53,172 nucleotides of DNA from Candidatus Rokuibacteriota bacterium (GCA_003220265.1 QHRW01000122.1:1-53172), one strand, 5' to 3'. Positions 8,280-20,365 are shown, counted from the stretch's first letter. Numbers and translations are program-made. Notes: generated from the sequence alone by a model not told the origin.

Positions 8280-9305
8280 CTACGCCAGCGTGATCTCCTG
8301 CGTGCCGAGCTTCTCGATCGACGCGGCGATCTTGTCGCCCGGCTTGAGCCACACCTGCTTGTCCTTGGGATAGCCGGAGATCACGCCCTCCGGCGTGCCG
8401 GTGAAGATGATGTCACCCGGGCGCAGCGTCATGTGCCTGGAGATGTAGGCGATCAGGGCCTTGCAGTCGAACACCATGTCCGCCGTGTTGGAGGACTGGC
8501 GGACCTCGCCGTTCACCTTCAGCTCCAGCGTGAGCGCGTTGGGGTCGGGGACCTGGTCGGCCGACACCAGATAGGGCCCGACGGGGCCCGAGCCGTCGAA
8601 GGTCTTGCCGAGCATCCACTGGCTGGTGCGCGACTGCAGATCGCGCGCGCTCAGGTCGTTGCCGGTGCAGTAGCCGAAGACGTACGACAGCGCGTCGGCC
8701 TCGCTCACGTTGCGGGCCGTCTTGCCGAGCACGATGACCAGCTCGATCTCGTAGTCGAACTTCTCGGCCGGCTCCTGCGAGACCTTCACGACGCCGCGGT
8801 GGCCGGTGAGCGCGTTGTTGTACTTGTTGAACAGGATCGGCGTCTTCGGCACCGGGTTGCCCGTCTCCGCCGCGTGCTTGCGGTAGTTGAGCCCGATGCA
8901 GACGATCTTCTCGGGACTCGTCACGCAGGGGCCGTACTCGAAGGCGCCCTCGGCCAGGAACAGGCCGTCGCTGCCCTTGCCGTTCTGCGCGCGCGCGACG
9001 AGCCGCGCAAGCGCGTCGGCCGAGCCGCGGCCCTGCAGGACGTCGTCGATCGTGGTGGGCGCCTTCAGCTTGAGCGCGGCCTCGGCGCGCTTGACGTCCA
9101 GCACACCGCGCTCGGTCCTGACGCCCAGCGACGACTCACCGCCCCGCTTGACGGTGACGAACGTCAGGCCGCGCGGCATGGCGTCGCCGCCGGCTTTCCC
9201 GGCGTTCTGCGCGGTGGCGACGAGCGCGGGCGCCGTCACGCCGCTCACCGCGACCGTGCCGGCGAGGCCGGCCTGCTTGAGAAAACTGCGGCGCGTCTGG
9301 GTCAT
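8280..9305 (-). CDS. Fumarylacetoacetate hydrolase family protein with a Tat signal
   Basis: 341 residues. The C-terminal two thirds is a FAH fold: VCIGLNYRKHAAETGN, FDYEIELVIVLGK with the metal-binding E-x-E pair, GNDLSARDLQ, and TGTPEGV near the end. The family cleaves or decarboxylates beta-keto and hydroxymuconate-type acids using Mg or Mn. The N-terminus is MTQTRRSFLKQAGLAG, a twin-arginine export signal, which is unusual for a family that is normally cytoplasmic. ATG 9305 overlaps the dehydrogenase stop as ATGA, so the two are coupled. Confidence 0.85.
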   Translation of the reverse strand: MTQTRRSFLKQAGLAGTVAVSGVTAPALVATAQNAGKAGGDAMPRGLTFVTVKRGGESSLGVRTERGVLDVKRAEAALKLKAPTTIDDVLQGRGSADALARLVARAQNGKGSDGLFLAEGAFEYGPCVTSPEKIVCIGLNYRKHAAETGNPVPKTPILFNKYNNALTGHRGVVKVSQEPAEKFDYEIELVIVLGKTARNVSEADALSYVFGYCTGNDLSARDLQSRTSQWMLGKTFDGSGPVGPYLVSADQVPDPNALTLELKVNGEVRQSSNTADMVFDCKALIAYISRHMTLRPGDIIFTGTPEGVISGYPKDKQVWLKPGDKIAASIEKLGTQEITLA

Positions 9306-10183
9306 GACTTGCCTCCCTTGGCGGAGCGCTCCAGCTCGGTGATGACGCACGCGAGATCGTCGCCGCCATGGCCCGCGGCCAGCGCGGCCGCGTAGAGGCG
9401 CTCGGCGATGTCGGTCAGCGGCAGCGGCGCGCCCGCCGCTTTCGCCGCGTCCTGGATGAGGTGCAGGTCCTTCATGAAGAGGTCGAGCTTCATCTGCGGC
9501 GGGAACTCGCCGCGGATCATCAGGGGCCCACGCACCTCCAGCATCCGCGAGGTGGCGGCGCCGGTGCTGAGCACGTCGAGCACGATCTGCGGATCGAGGC
9601 CGCTCTGCCGGGCGAGGTTGATCGCCTCCGCCGTGGCCGCGCTGTTGAGGGCCACCAGCAGGTTGGCCACGAGCTTGAGCACCATGGCCTGCCCGGCGCG
9701 CCCCACGTGGACGGCGCGCGGCAGGATGGACTCGAGCAGCGGCTTGTAGCGGTCGTAGGGCTCGCGGTCGCCGCCCACGAAGATCACGCCCTGGCCCTGC
9801 GCCACCATGCCGCTGGTGCCGCTGATGGGACAGTCGAGGAAGACGAGGCCGCGCGCGGAGGTCTCGCGGGCCAGCCGCTCGGTCAACGACGGCGAGATCG
9901 TGCTCATCTGGAAGATCGTCTGTCCCGCCCGTCCCGCCGCGACGATGCCGTGAGCGCCGAGGATCGCCTCCTCGACGGTGGCCAGCGAGGGCAGGACCGT
10001 GCACACGACCTCGGCGGCGCGCGCGACGTCGCCCGCGGACTTCGCCGGCGTGCCCCCGCGCGCCGCCAGGCGATCGAGGGTGGCCGGCACGACGTCGAAG
10101 CCGACGACCGCGTGCCCCGCCGCTCGCAGCCGCGACGCAATCGCGTCCCCCAGCAGCCCGACCCCCACGATGCCGACCTTCAT
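9302..10183 (-). CDS. NAD(P)-dependent beta-hydroxyacid dehydrogenase (3-hydroxyisobutyrate dehydrogenase family)
   Basis: 293 residues. Rossmann motif G7-x-G9-x-x-G12 at the N-terminus, substrate motif DCPISGTSGMVAQG near 117-130, and catalytic K170 in KLVANLL. The family oxidises 3-hydroxyisobutyrate, tartronate semialdehyde and similar acids. A longer in-frame start would reach into the repeat at 10187, so ATG 10183 is preferred. It lies downstream of the second binding protein and is coupled to the exported FAH-family gene, so the group may serve uptake and oxidation of one organic acid. Confidence 0.87.
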   Translation of the reverse strand: MKVGIVGVGLLGDAIASRLRAAGHAVVGFDVVPATLDRLAARGGTPAKSAGDVARAAEVVCTVLPSLATVEEAILGAHGIVAAGRAGQTIFQMSTISPSLTERLARETSARGLVFLDCPISGTSGMVAQGQGVIFVGGDREPYDRYKPLLESILPRAVHVGRAGQAMVLKLVANLLVALNSAATAEAINLARQSGLDPQIVLDVLSTGAATSRMLEVRGPLMIRGEFPPQMKLDLFMKDLHLIQDAAKAAGAPLPLTDIAERLYAAALAAGHGGDDLACVITELERSAKGGKS

Positions 10184-10186
10184 GAG

Positions 10187-10259
10187 ATGGGGGCCCCGAA
10201 ATGGCCCCCAAGCCCCCAATCACTCGGGGCGCCCCGGGAAACCCGGGGCCCCCCTCGAA
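10187..10259. repeat. Double-hairpin GC-rich intergenic repeat, copy B
   Basis: Second copy of the element at 6427-6499. First hairpin: TGGGGGCC (10188-10195) with GGCCCCCA (10203-10210). Second: GCCCCGGG (10231-10238) with CCCGGGGC (10242-10249), loop AAA. It sits directly after the stop of the minus-strand binding-protein gene and before the dehydrogenase start, again next to a Liv-type binding protein. Confidence 0.8.
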
Positions 10260-10265
10260 TCGCGC

Positions 10266-11507
10266 TCAGCAATGCTTGCATGGGGGATAGTCCCGCGAGT
10301 AGGCCGGCGCCTTGAGGTACTCGTCGGGCTTGTAGGTCCAGAACTGGGAGACGTTGGGGAAGGTGTGGATGACGGTGTTCTGCAGGCGGCCGCCCACACG
10401 CTCGACCTTGCGGACGTAGACGTTCATGATCGGGTTCCCGAAGTCGTCGAACCGGATGGGCCCGCGCGGGATGTCGGTCAGCGTCACCTTGCGCAGGGCC
10501 GCCAGGAACTTGTCGGCGCTCTCGATGTCGCCGCCCGTCGCCTCCAGCGCGGCCTTGAGCACGAGGCCGGCCACGTAGGTCCCCTCCGAGTAGTACGACG
10601 GCACCTGCTTGAACTTGGCCTCGTAGGCCTGCGCGAACTTCTTGTTGGCCGCGTTCTCCAGCGCCGCCGAGTAATGCAGCGGCGTGATCACGCCCAGCAC
10701 CTCGTCGCCCATCGTGCGCAGGACGTGCTCGTCGGTGAAGGTGCCGCCGCCAATCAGCGGGAGCTTGGCCTTGAGGCCGGCCTCGTCGTACTGCTTGGCG
10801 AAGCGCAGGGCGTCGGCGCCCGAGAACTGCGCGAACACGGCGTCGGCATCCCGCTTGAGCTGGCTGATGTACGGCGCGAAGTCCGCGGTGCCGAGGGGCG
10901 GCCACAGCTTCTGGACGATCTGCCCGCCCGCTTCCTCGAACGTCCGCTGGAAGCCGGCCACGACCTCCCAGCCGAAGGCGAAGTCGTAGCCGATCACCGC
11001 AATCCGCTTGTACTTGAGGTTGTCGTAGACCCACTTGCCGAACGGATGGGAGGGCTGCGAGCTGGCCCAGCCGACCCGCACGATGTAGGGGCTCCGCTTG
11101 CGCTGCGTCAGGTCGTCGGCCGCCACGATCGGGAACAGCGCCGGCACTTTCCTGGCGTCGATGTACGGCGCCACGGCGTAGCCGATGCCGGCGCTGACGG
11201 GCCCGGTCACCAAGTGCACGCCCTGGCCCTCGACGAGCCCGCGGATCTTGGTGAGGCCGGTGGCCGGCTTGCCCTCGTCGTCCTCGATCAAGAACTTGAT
11301 CTCGCGCCCGGCGATCTTGTAGCCGACCTGCTCGAAGAACATCTCGTAGCCGTTCACCATGTCCTTGCCGTTGGCGGCGAGCGGGCCGCTCAGCGACACG
11401 ATCATGCCGATCTTGATCGGGCCCTTCTGGGCCGCCGTGGGCACCGCCGCCACCACCAACACGACCGTGATCAGCGCGAGCAGGAACAGCGCGAGCATCT
11501 TGCGCAT
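10266..11507 (-). CDS. Second Liv-type ABC transporter substrate-binding protein
   Basis: 413 residues; signal peptide about 1-26 followed by IKIGMIVSLSGPLAANGKD. It is a clear relative of the binding protein at 5180, alignable end to end and with the same kind of tail (YPPCKHC). ATG 11507 is chosen because AAAGGAG lies eight bases upstream; the TTG at 11513 would be too close to it. No permease or ATPase genes accompany it, so it may use the LivHMGF system at 3337-7939 or another importer outside the window. Confidence 0.88.
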   Translation of the reverse strand: MRKMLALFLLALITVVLVVAAVPTAAQKGPIKIGMIVSLSGPLAANGKDMVNGYEMFFEQVGYKIAGREIKFLIEDDEGKPATGLTKIRGLVEGQGVHLVTGPVSAGIGYAVAPYIDARKVPALFPIVAADDLTQRKRSPYIVRVGWASSQPSHPFGKWVYDNLKYKRIAVIGYDFAFGWEVVAGFQRTFEEAGGQIVQKLWPPLGTADFAPYISQLKRDADAVFAQFSGADALRFAKQYDEAGLKAKLPLIGGGTFTDEHVLRTMGDEVLGVITPLHYSAALENAANKKFAQAYEAKFKQVPSYYSEGTYVAGLVLKAALEATGGDIESADKFLAALRKVTLTDIPRGPIRFDDFGNPIMNVYVRKVERVGGRLQNTVIHTFPNVSQFWTYKPDEYLKAPAYSRDYPPCKHC

Positions 11508-11564
11508 GCGCAACTCTCCTTTACCGGGATCAGGCGCCGAGGGCCTGCAGGATCTCGTCGAGGA

Positions 11565-13532
11565 TCACCGGGCGCCGGCCTCGTCCACGATGCGCTGGAC
11601 GTCCTCGGCGAGCAGGAGCCGCTCCCGCTCGAGCGCCGCGGCCGCCTGGCGCACGCGCGCGACGTAGTCGGCACCGTCGCGATAGCGCTCCTCGAGCGAT
11701 GGCCGCGGGTCGCCGGTGGCTTGACGCTCGGCGGCGGTGCGCACGAACGGCAGGATGAAGCCGTCGAGGCCGCAGATCGCGCCGGCGTTGCCGGCGCCGG
11801 CGGCGCGGAGCGCCCAGCCAGACAGAGTGGCGTGCGGCACGCTCACGTCCGGCAGCCGCAGGCCGCCCACCTCGTTGCCGTCGGCATCGACTCGCGGGAC
11901 CAGCGAGACATACGGGGGCGACAGCGGCTCGGGCGGCACGCGCGTGAAGATGCCACGGCTCCACTCGCCGCCGTAGTCGATGCGGCGGCGCACGATCGGC
12001 CCGGCCGGCGTCTCGACGCCAGGCAGCCGAGGAAAGCCGAGTTGTTCCGTCGTCGCCAGCGTGCGGTCGTCCAGGCGCGGGTAGCGGCTCGCCGGCGGCG
12101 CCGTGCCGTCCTTCACCCACGCGTCGAGCGCCAGCGTCAGCGCGCGCAGCACAGGCCGCACGTCGGTCGGATTCGACGGCAGGCTGCACACGCCCTTGGG
12201 CATCGCGCCGCCGCGGCCGCCGATATGCTGGGTGCCGGCCACGTGGTAGATGCGCACGTTCGCGGGCGGCGTGCCGTCCGTCCGGCCCAGGGTGTCGGTC
12301 GTCACCAGAGAGTGCACGGCGTACCAGTACTCATTTGAGCTGACCGTGTGGATGATCTTCGGGCAATTCCCGCGCGCGCTGCACCGCGCGAGGATCCCGT
12401 CCCGCCGGCCCGTGAGCGAGTCCGTCTGGGTCTCGTAGGCGAACGGAAACGACTGGTCGGGGTACAGCGCGCTGGCGCCGCGATTGGGCTGCGCGAAGCG
12501 CTGGTTGAGGAACATGCGGCCGGTGGCGACGTGGGGATTCATCCCGTCGAAGACGATGCGGCCGGCCTCGTCCTCGTTGAAGCCCTGGTAGAGGAAATCA
12601 CGCAGGTATCGTCCGCTCTGCGACGTGCCGTGCGCGACCGCGCGGCGCACGGCCGGCGCGCCGCCGGCGGTCAGCGGGTTCGCGGCACCGACCGCGTCGG
12701 CGCGCTCGTGCTTGAGGAACGCGATCAGATCCCGCGTGGCCGCGAAGCCGATGCCCGAGACCGGCGGGTCCGCGGCCCGGTAGACGAGCTGGTAGAGCGC
12801 GCCGATTCGAAACGGCGTGCCGGCCGGCAGCAGCCGGATGGTGGTGTCGTCCACGAATTCCCACGCGCTCGCCGGCAGCGTGATGGGCGCCTGCTCGCTG
12901 CGCTCGCGCACTTGCAACGTGGCGCCCGCGCGGTCGATCGCCGGGAACGTCACGCGCGCCTGCGTGACGGCGGCGGTGTTGAACTGGAAGTCGTCCCATA
13001 CCGTCTGCGTGATCCGGCCGGAGGCACCACGCGCCACCGGAACCTGCACGCGCAGGTCGTGCGGCTTCGCCGGCGCGCCGGGAATCCAGCCGCTCCACAC
13101 GATGACGAAGCCGTGGCGCATGAGGAAGCCGTTACCGGCGTCCTCGGCGGTCGTGGGGTCGTCGGCCAGGCGCGCGCTGTTGTGCTGCACGAGCACCCGC
13201 TTGGTGCCGCGGTTGTTGACGTCATACAGGAGTGCGCCGTTGCCCCGCGCGAGATCGACCGGCTTCATCACATACAAGTCGGCGGAGTATTCCACCCGGC
13301 CGCGCGCGTTCCGGGGCGCCGCGTCCAGATCGACGATGTCGCGATTGAGCGGATGCGCGGGGTCGAGCTCGCCGTGAAAGCGCCCCACGACTTTCTCGTA
13401 GGCGCCGGCCGTGCCGAAGGGCTGACCGCCGGCGAACGGCTCCCGCCGCGTGATCTCCAGACGCGTCACACCGGCCTCGGCCGCCGAGGCGAGGAGCAGC
13501 ACGGCCAGTGCGATGAGAGCGAGGCGCTTCAT
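11565..13532 (-). CDS. Exported alpha/beta hydrolase domain protein
   Basis: 655 residues with a signal peptide (MKRLALIALAVLLLASAAEA). The sequence matches the large alpha/beta-hydrolase domain family of about 650 residues (opening EITRREPFAGGQPFGTAGAYEKVVGR). The probable nucleophile serine is in HGTSQSGRYLRDF and a likely catalytic histidine is in GTQHIGGRGG. Natural substrates of this family are mostly unknown; esters are likely. ATG 13532 overlaps the stop of the aldo/keto reductase as ATGA. Confidence 0.82.
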   Translation of the reverse strand: MKRLALIALAVLLLASAAEAGVTRLEITRREPFAGGQPFGTAGAYEKVVGRFHGELDPAHPLNRDIVDLDAAPRNARGRVEYSADLYVMKPVDLARGNGALLYDVNNRGTKRVLVQHNSARLADDPTTAEDAGNGFLMRHGFVIVWSGWIPGAPAKPHDLRVQVPVARGASGRITQTVWDDFQFNTAAVTQARVTFPAIDRAGATLQVRERSEQAPITLPASAWEFVDDTTIRLLPAGTPFRIGALYQLVYRAADPPVSGIGFAATRDLIAFLKHERADAVGAANPLTAGGAPAVRRAVAHGTSQSGRYLRDFLYQGFNEDEAGRIVFDGMNPHVATGRMFLNQRFAQPNRGASALYPDQSFPFAYETQTDSLTGRRDGILARCSARGNCPKIIHTVSSNEYWYAVHSLVTTDTLGRTDGTPPANVRIYHVAGTQHIGGRGGAMPKGVCSLPSNPTDVRPVLRALTLALDAWVKDGTAPPASRYPRLDDRTLATTEQLGFPRLPGVETPAGPIVRRRIDYGGEWSRGIFTRVPPEPLSPPYVSLVPRVDADGNEVGGLRLPDVSVPHATLSGWALRAAGAGNAGAICGLDGFILPFVRTAAERQATGDPRPSLEERYRDGADYVARVRQAAAALERERLLLAEDVQRIVDEAGAR

Positions 13533-14533
13533 CGCGCGGTCCCTCTGGCGAGATCTGTCCACAGGCCGTCGAGCAGCTCGAGCGCGGCCGGCGGCAGCGG
13601 GCCGCGCTCGACCGCGGCCAGCGCGGCGTCCAGGTGCGCCAGCTCCGAGGTTCCCACCAGCACGGTCGACAGTCCGGGATGCGTGAGCGCGAAGCGGATG
13701 GAGGCCTCCATGAGCGTGGAGGCGTGGCCCTTGTCGACGAGGGGCCGCAGTCGCTGCGCGCGTTCCACGTCCTCCGCGTAGTCGTCGCCCGAGGCGATCG
13801 GCGCCACCTTCGGCATCGCGATCGGATGCCGGCTGACCGTCCCGCTGAGCGCGCCCGCCGCCAGGACGCGGATGGCGATGGTCCCCACGCTGGCCCGCTG
13901 CGCGCGATCGAGCAGGCGGCCGAAGTCCTGGGCCGGAAAGCCGGCGGGCGGCGTGACGATCGCCGTGGGGTTCAAGAGATTGACGCAGACCTGCGCGGTG
14001 TCGATCACGCCGGCGTCGAGGAGCGCGTGCAGCGCGGGCGTGTCGCCGAGCGCGGTGACGCCGATGAAGCGCGTCTTGCCCTGACGGCGCAGGCGCTCGA
14101 GCGCCGGCACCACCTCGTCCATCACGCGGCGCAGGGGCAGCCCGCTGCGGCCGGTGGCGGCGCCGTCCGCGAGGATCGGATTGTGGAGCTGGACGAGGTC
14201 GACGCCATCCATGCCGAGCCGCTCGAGGCTGGCCTCCACGCCGCCGATGACGGCGGCCGCGGTGTCGGTGGCTTCCGGCGACACCCGGACCTTGGTGCCG
14301 ACGTACGGCCGCACGCGCAGGGCGCGCAGCGTGGCGCCGAGGTTCCGCTCGGACTCGCCGTTGCCGTAGGAGGCGGCGGTGTCGAAGTAGTTGACGCCCG
14401 CGTCCAGCGCGCGCGACACGGCGCGCTCCCGCTCGGCCGGCGTGCCGCGCACGATGAGCCCACCCACGTCGCCGCAGCCGAATCCGAGCACGCCGACTTT
14501 CAGGCCCGTGCGTCCGAGCGTCCGCTGTTCCAT
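13529..14533 (-). CDS. Aldo/keto reductase
   Basis: 334 residues with the (beta/alpha)8 reductase pattern: MEQRTLGRTGLKVGVLGFG at the start, catalytic D and Y in NYFDTAASYGNGESE, lysine in VGTKV, and HNPI for the histidine. It reduces carbonyls with NADPH; the substrate is unknown. First gene of a pair with the exported hydrolase. The upstream region holds a -10-like TAGTAT on the minus strand (14557-14562). Confidence 0.88.
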   Translation of the reverse strand: MEQRTLGRTGLKVGVLGFGCGDVGGLIVRGTPAERERAVSRALDAGVNYFDTAASYGNGESERNLGATLRALRVRPYVGTKVRVSPEATDTAAAVIGGVEASLERLGMDGVDLVQLHNPILADGAATGRSGLPLRRVMDEVVPALERLRRQGKTRFIGVTALGDTPALHALLDAGVIDTAQVCVNLLNPTAIVTPPAGFPAQDFGRLLDRAQRASVGTIAIRVLAAGALSGTVSRHPIAMPKVAPIASGDDYAEDVERAQRLRPLVDKGHASTLMEASIRFALTHPGLSTVLVGTSELAHLDAALAAVERGPLPPAALELLDGLWTDLARGTAR

Positions 14534-14556
14534 CGAAATCCGCCTCCCGGCGCCAA

Positions 14557-14562
14557 ATACTA
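14557..14562 (-). promoter_or_regulatory. -10-like element upstream of the aldo/keto reductase
   Basis: TAGTAT on the minus strand, about 24 bases before the ATG at 14533, in an AT-rich patch. The surrounding nonamer ATACTACTA (plus strand 14557-14565) recurs at 23080-23088, also upstream of a minus-strand gene. No good -35 is seen. Confidence 0.35.
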
Positions 14563-14624
14563 CTACGCTTGACGCGCACGCGAGAGCACGGCTAGCTTGA
14601 CAACCGCCAGGAGGATTCGCTCCC

Positions 14625-15784
14625 ATGACCGCCGGCTTCGACTTCGACCGCGTCATCGACCGCCGCGCCAGCGACAGCAACAAGTGGCACAAGTTCGGCC
14701 CCGACGTGCTGCCCCTGTGGGTGGCCGACATGGATTTCCCCTCGCCGCCCGCGGTGCTCGCGGCGCTGCAGGCGCGCGTCGCCCACGGCTTCTTCGGCTA
14801 CCTCACCGAGCATCCCGAGCTGCCGGAGGCGGTCGCCGAGCGCGTGGCCAAGCGCTACGGCTGGCGCGTGAGCCCCGAGGCCGTCGTGCTGGTGCCCGGC
14901 GTGAACGTCGCCAACAACTTCGCGTGCGGGGCGCTGGCCGCGCCGGGCGAGGGCATCCTGCTGCAGACGCCGGCCTATCCGCCGATCCTGCGCGCCGGGA
15001 GCAACCTGGGGCGCGTGCGGGAAGAGCACGTGCTGGCGCGTGACGGCGGCGGGCGCTACGTGGTCGATCTCGACGCCTTCGCCGCCGCCATCACGCCCCG
15101 CACGAGGGCCTTCGTGCTCTGCAACCCGCACAACCCGGTGGGCCGCGTCTACGGTCGCACGGAGCTCGAGGGCATGGCGGCGGCCTGCCTGAAGCGCGAT
15201 CTCTGGATCGTCGCCGACGAGATCCACTGCGATCTGCTGCTCGATGGCCGCCAGCACGTGCCGATGGCCTCGCTCTCGCCGGAGGTCGAGCAGCGCACGA
15301 TCACCTTCATGGCGCCGAGCAAGACCTTCAACCTACCCGGGCTCAAGTGCGCCGTGGCGATCGTCCCCAACGCGACGCTGCGGGAGCGGCTGACCACGGC
15401 CATGGGCGACCTCATGTCCAAGCCCAACGTGCTGGGCCATACCGCCGCGGTGGCCGCCTACCGCGACTGCGACGACTGGCTGGAAGCGCTGCTCGCCTAC
15501 CTCGCCGCCAACCGCGACGTCCTCGTGGATTACGTGCGCACGAAGCTGCCCGGCGTGACGGTGGCGCCCGCCGAGGCCACCTACCTGGCCTGGCTGGACT
15601 GCCGCGGCGCCCGCATCCCCGGCGGCGACCCCTACACGTTCTTCCTCGAGCGCGCCCGGGTGGCGCTCAACGACGGCCGCATGTTCGGGCCGGGCGGCGA
15701 GGGTTTCGTCCGCCTGAACTTCGGCTGCCCGCGAACCCTGCTCACCCAGGGGCTGGAGCGGATGCGGAATGCGCTGACCGGCTG

Positions 15785-15785
<1 letters not shown>
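14625..15785 (+). CDS. PLP-dependent aminotransferase, MalY/PatB cystathionine beta-lyase type
   Basis: 386 residues of fold type I. Opening FDRVIDRRASDSNKWHKF and LPLWVADMDFP are typical of the MalY/PatB branch, which carries out beta-lysis of cystathionine and other cysteine S-conjugates. The PLP lysine is K233 in SKTFNLPGLK; CNPHNPVGRV and ADEIHCDL are the other family blocks. ATG 14625 has AGGAGG upstream. The stop overlaps the histidine kinase start as TGATG. Confidence 0.88.
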
Positions 15786-18525
<2,740 letters not shown>

Positions 18526-18529
<4 letters not shown>

Positions 18530-19194
18530 AGCGCTACATCGATCTCTCCGTCACCGTCGACGACACTACACTCAGCCCGCCCTCGACGAACATGAAGCTC
18601 GAGATCACGCCGCACCGTCGCGGGCCCGGCTTCTGGCAGGTCTCGAGCGTCCACCAGAGCCTGCACACCGGCGCGCACATCGACTCCCCCCTGCACGTCT
18701 TCAAGGACGGGATCACCACCGCCGAGATCGCGCTGGACCAGGTGATGGGCGAGGCGCTCATGGTCGACTGCTCGTTCGCCGGCGCCAACCACAAGCTGAC
18801 GATCGACGACCTCAAGCGGGGCGGCGCCGACGCGGTGAAGCGGGGCGACATCGTGCTGCTGCGCACGAACTGGACCGACAAGATGTACGGCACCTGGCCC
18901 GACTACTTCACGCAGTCGCCCTACTGCCCGCCGGAGACGGCGGAGTGGCTGGTGGCCAAGGGCGCCAAGAACATCGGCTTCGACTTCTTCGAGGAGTACT
19001 GCGCGCGCCTGCCCGATTTCTCGTCGGAGGACTTCCCCATGCATCGCGTGATCCTGGGCGCCGGCGTCGTCATCATGGAGGGCCTCACCAACCTGGGCGC
19101 GCTGCCGCGCCGGCGGGTGGACTTCGCCGCGCCGTTCTACAAGATCGCGAAGACGGAAGGCGCGCCGGCCCGCTTCTTCGCGATGGTGGACTGA
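18526..19194 (+). CDS. Cyclase family protein (kynurenine formamidase fold)
   Basis: 222 residues with the metal-binding motif HTGAHIDSPLH (H47, H51, D53, H57), the hallmark of the cyclase/KynB family, which hydrolyses formamides or lactone-like bonds using Zn or Mn. FDFFEEYCARLPDF and NLGALPRRRVDFAAPFYKI complete the fold. Starts in an ATGA overlap with the kinase. Substrate unknown; neither a tryptophan pathway nor isatin genes are present. Confidence 0.85.
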
Positions 19195-19197
19195 GCC

Positions 19198-20358
19198 GTG
19201 CGCCGCGCCCTGGCCGGCCTCGCGATCCTCCTGGCCCTCGGCGCCGCGCCGCCGGCCGTGGCGGCGCCGCCCTCCGACAGCTGGCTCGAGGGCTACGCCG
19301 CCGCGGTGCTCGAGCGCGAGCTGAGCGTGTCGGCCGCCTCGCTTCGCGTGCGCGGCGGCGTCCTCACGGTGAGCGCCGACGACGTGGCCGCCGCCGACCG
19401 CGAGCGCGCGCTGGCGCTGTTGAAAAGTATCCGCGGCGTCTCGCGCGTGGAGATCACGCCGTCCACGGCATCGCGTGGCGAGATCACGCGCGGCGCGGCC
19501 CCGCCGGCCGTGGCCGTCTCCGCGTCCGCCCCCGCGCCCGCGCCGGCAGAACCCGCGCCGGAGACGGCGAGCACGCCGCCGCGTGTGCTGGCCGACTGGC
19601 AGACGGGCCTGCTGCCCGGCGGCACGCTGTTCAAGCCGCTCGTCGCCGACCCGCGCTGGCCGCACTTCGCGGCCGCCTACCAGTCGTTCCTGCGCGATCC
19701 CAGCCTGCGGGACGTCGCCGCGGTCAGCTTCGGCGAGACCTTCGCCCTCATCCGCGAGCGCTTCTGGCAATCGTGGTGGGAGTTCGGCATCCAGGCCGGC
19801 GTCTTCGCGATCTTCGATCTCGACGCCTTCTCGAAGGACCTGATCAACGCCGATTACTTCGTGGCCATCCCGTTCGGCTACCGCAACGGCGACCTGTCGG
19901 CGCTGCTGCGCGTCTTCCACCAGTCGAGCCATCTCGGCGACGAGTTCCTCCTGCGCACCAAGGCCCAGCGCGTGAACCTCAGCTACGAGGGGATCGACGC
20001 CAAGGTGTCGTACGAATTCCGGGACTGGCTGCGACTCTACGCCGGTTTCGGCTACATCTTCGACACCGACCCGCCGGACCTGCGCCCGTGGTCGATCCAG
20101 TACGGCGCCGAGGTGGCCAGCCCGTGGCCGGGTCGTAGCAAGGGCTGGCGGCCGATCGCCGCCATCGACGTGCAGCATCGCGAGGAGAACCACTGGAGCA
20201 GCGACCTCTCGCTGAGGACCGGCATCGAGATCGACGGCGTGCTGGCCTCGCGCAAGATGCAGATCCTGTTCGAGTACTTCCTGGGCCGCTCCCCCAACGG
20301 CCAGTTCTTCAAGAACAAGATCGAGTCCATCGGCGTCGGCGCCCACTTCCACTTCTGA
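19198..20358 (+). CDS. DUF1207 family outer-membrane-type protein with N-terminal BON-like domain
   Basis: 386 residues, GTG start four bases after the cyclase stop. Signal peptide about 1-22, then a BON-like stretch near 38-85 (SLRVRGGVLTVSADD...SIRGVSRVEI), a Pro/Ala linker about 98-128, and the DUF1207 region from about 140: ADPRWPHFAAAYQSF, SFGETFALIRE, GVFAIFDLDAFSKDLINADY, HQSSHLGDEFLLR. Alternating beta pattern and terminal F suggest an outer-membrane barrel. Function of DUF1207 is unknown. Confidence 0.8.
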   Translation: MRRALAGLAILLALGAAPPAVAAPPSDSWLEGYAAAVLERELSVSAASLRVRGGVLTVSADDVAAADRERALALLKSIRGVSRVEITPSTASRGEITRGAAPPAVAVSASAPAPAPAEPAPETASTPPRVLADWQTGLLPGGTLFKPLVADPRWPHFAAAYQSFLRDPSLRDVAAVSFGETFALIRERFWQSWWEFGIQAGVFAIFDLDAFSKDLINADYFVAIPFGYRNGDLSALLRVFHQSSHLGDEFLLRTKAQRVNLSYEGIDAKVSYEFRDWLRLYAGFGYIFDTDPPDLRPWSIQYGAEVASPWPGRSKGWRPIAAIDVQHREENHWSSDLSLRTGIEIDGVLASRKMQILFEYFLGRSPNGQFFKNKIESIGVGAHFHF

Positions 20359-20365
20359 GGCGAGC

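Noticed and set aside
14596..14601. TTGACA as a -35 for the aminotransferase
   Set aside because: Only 23 bases separate it from the ATG and no -10 hexamer fits between; more likely chance.
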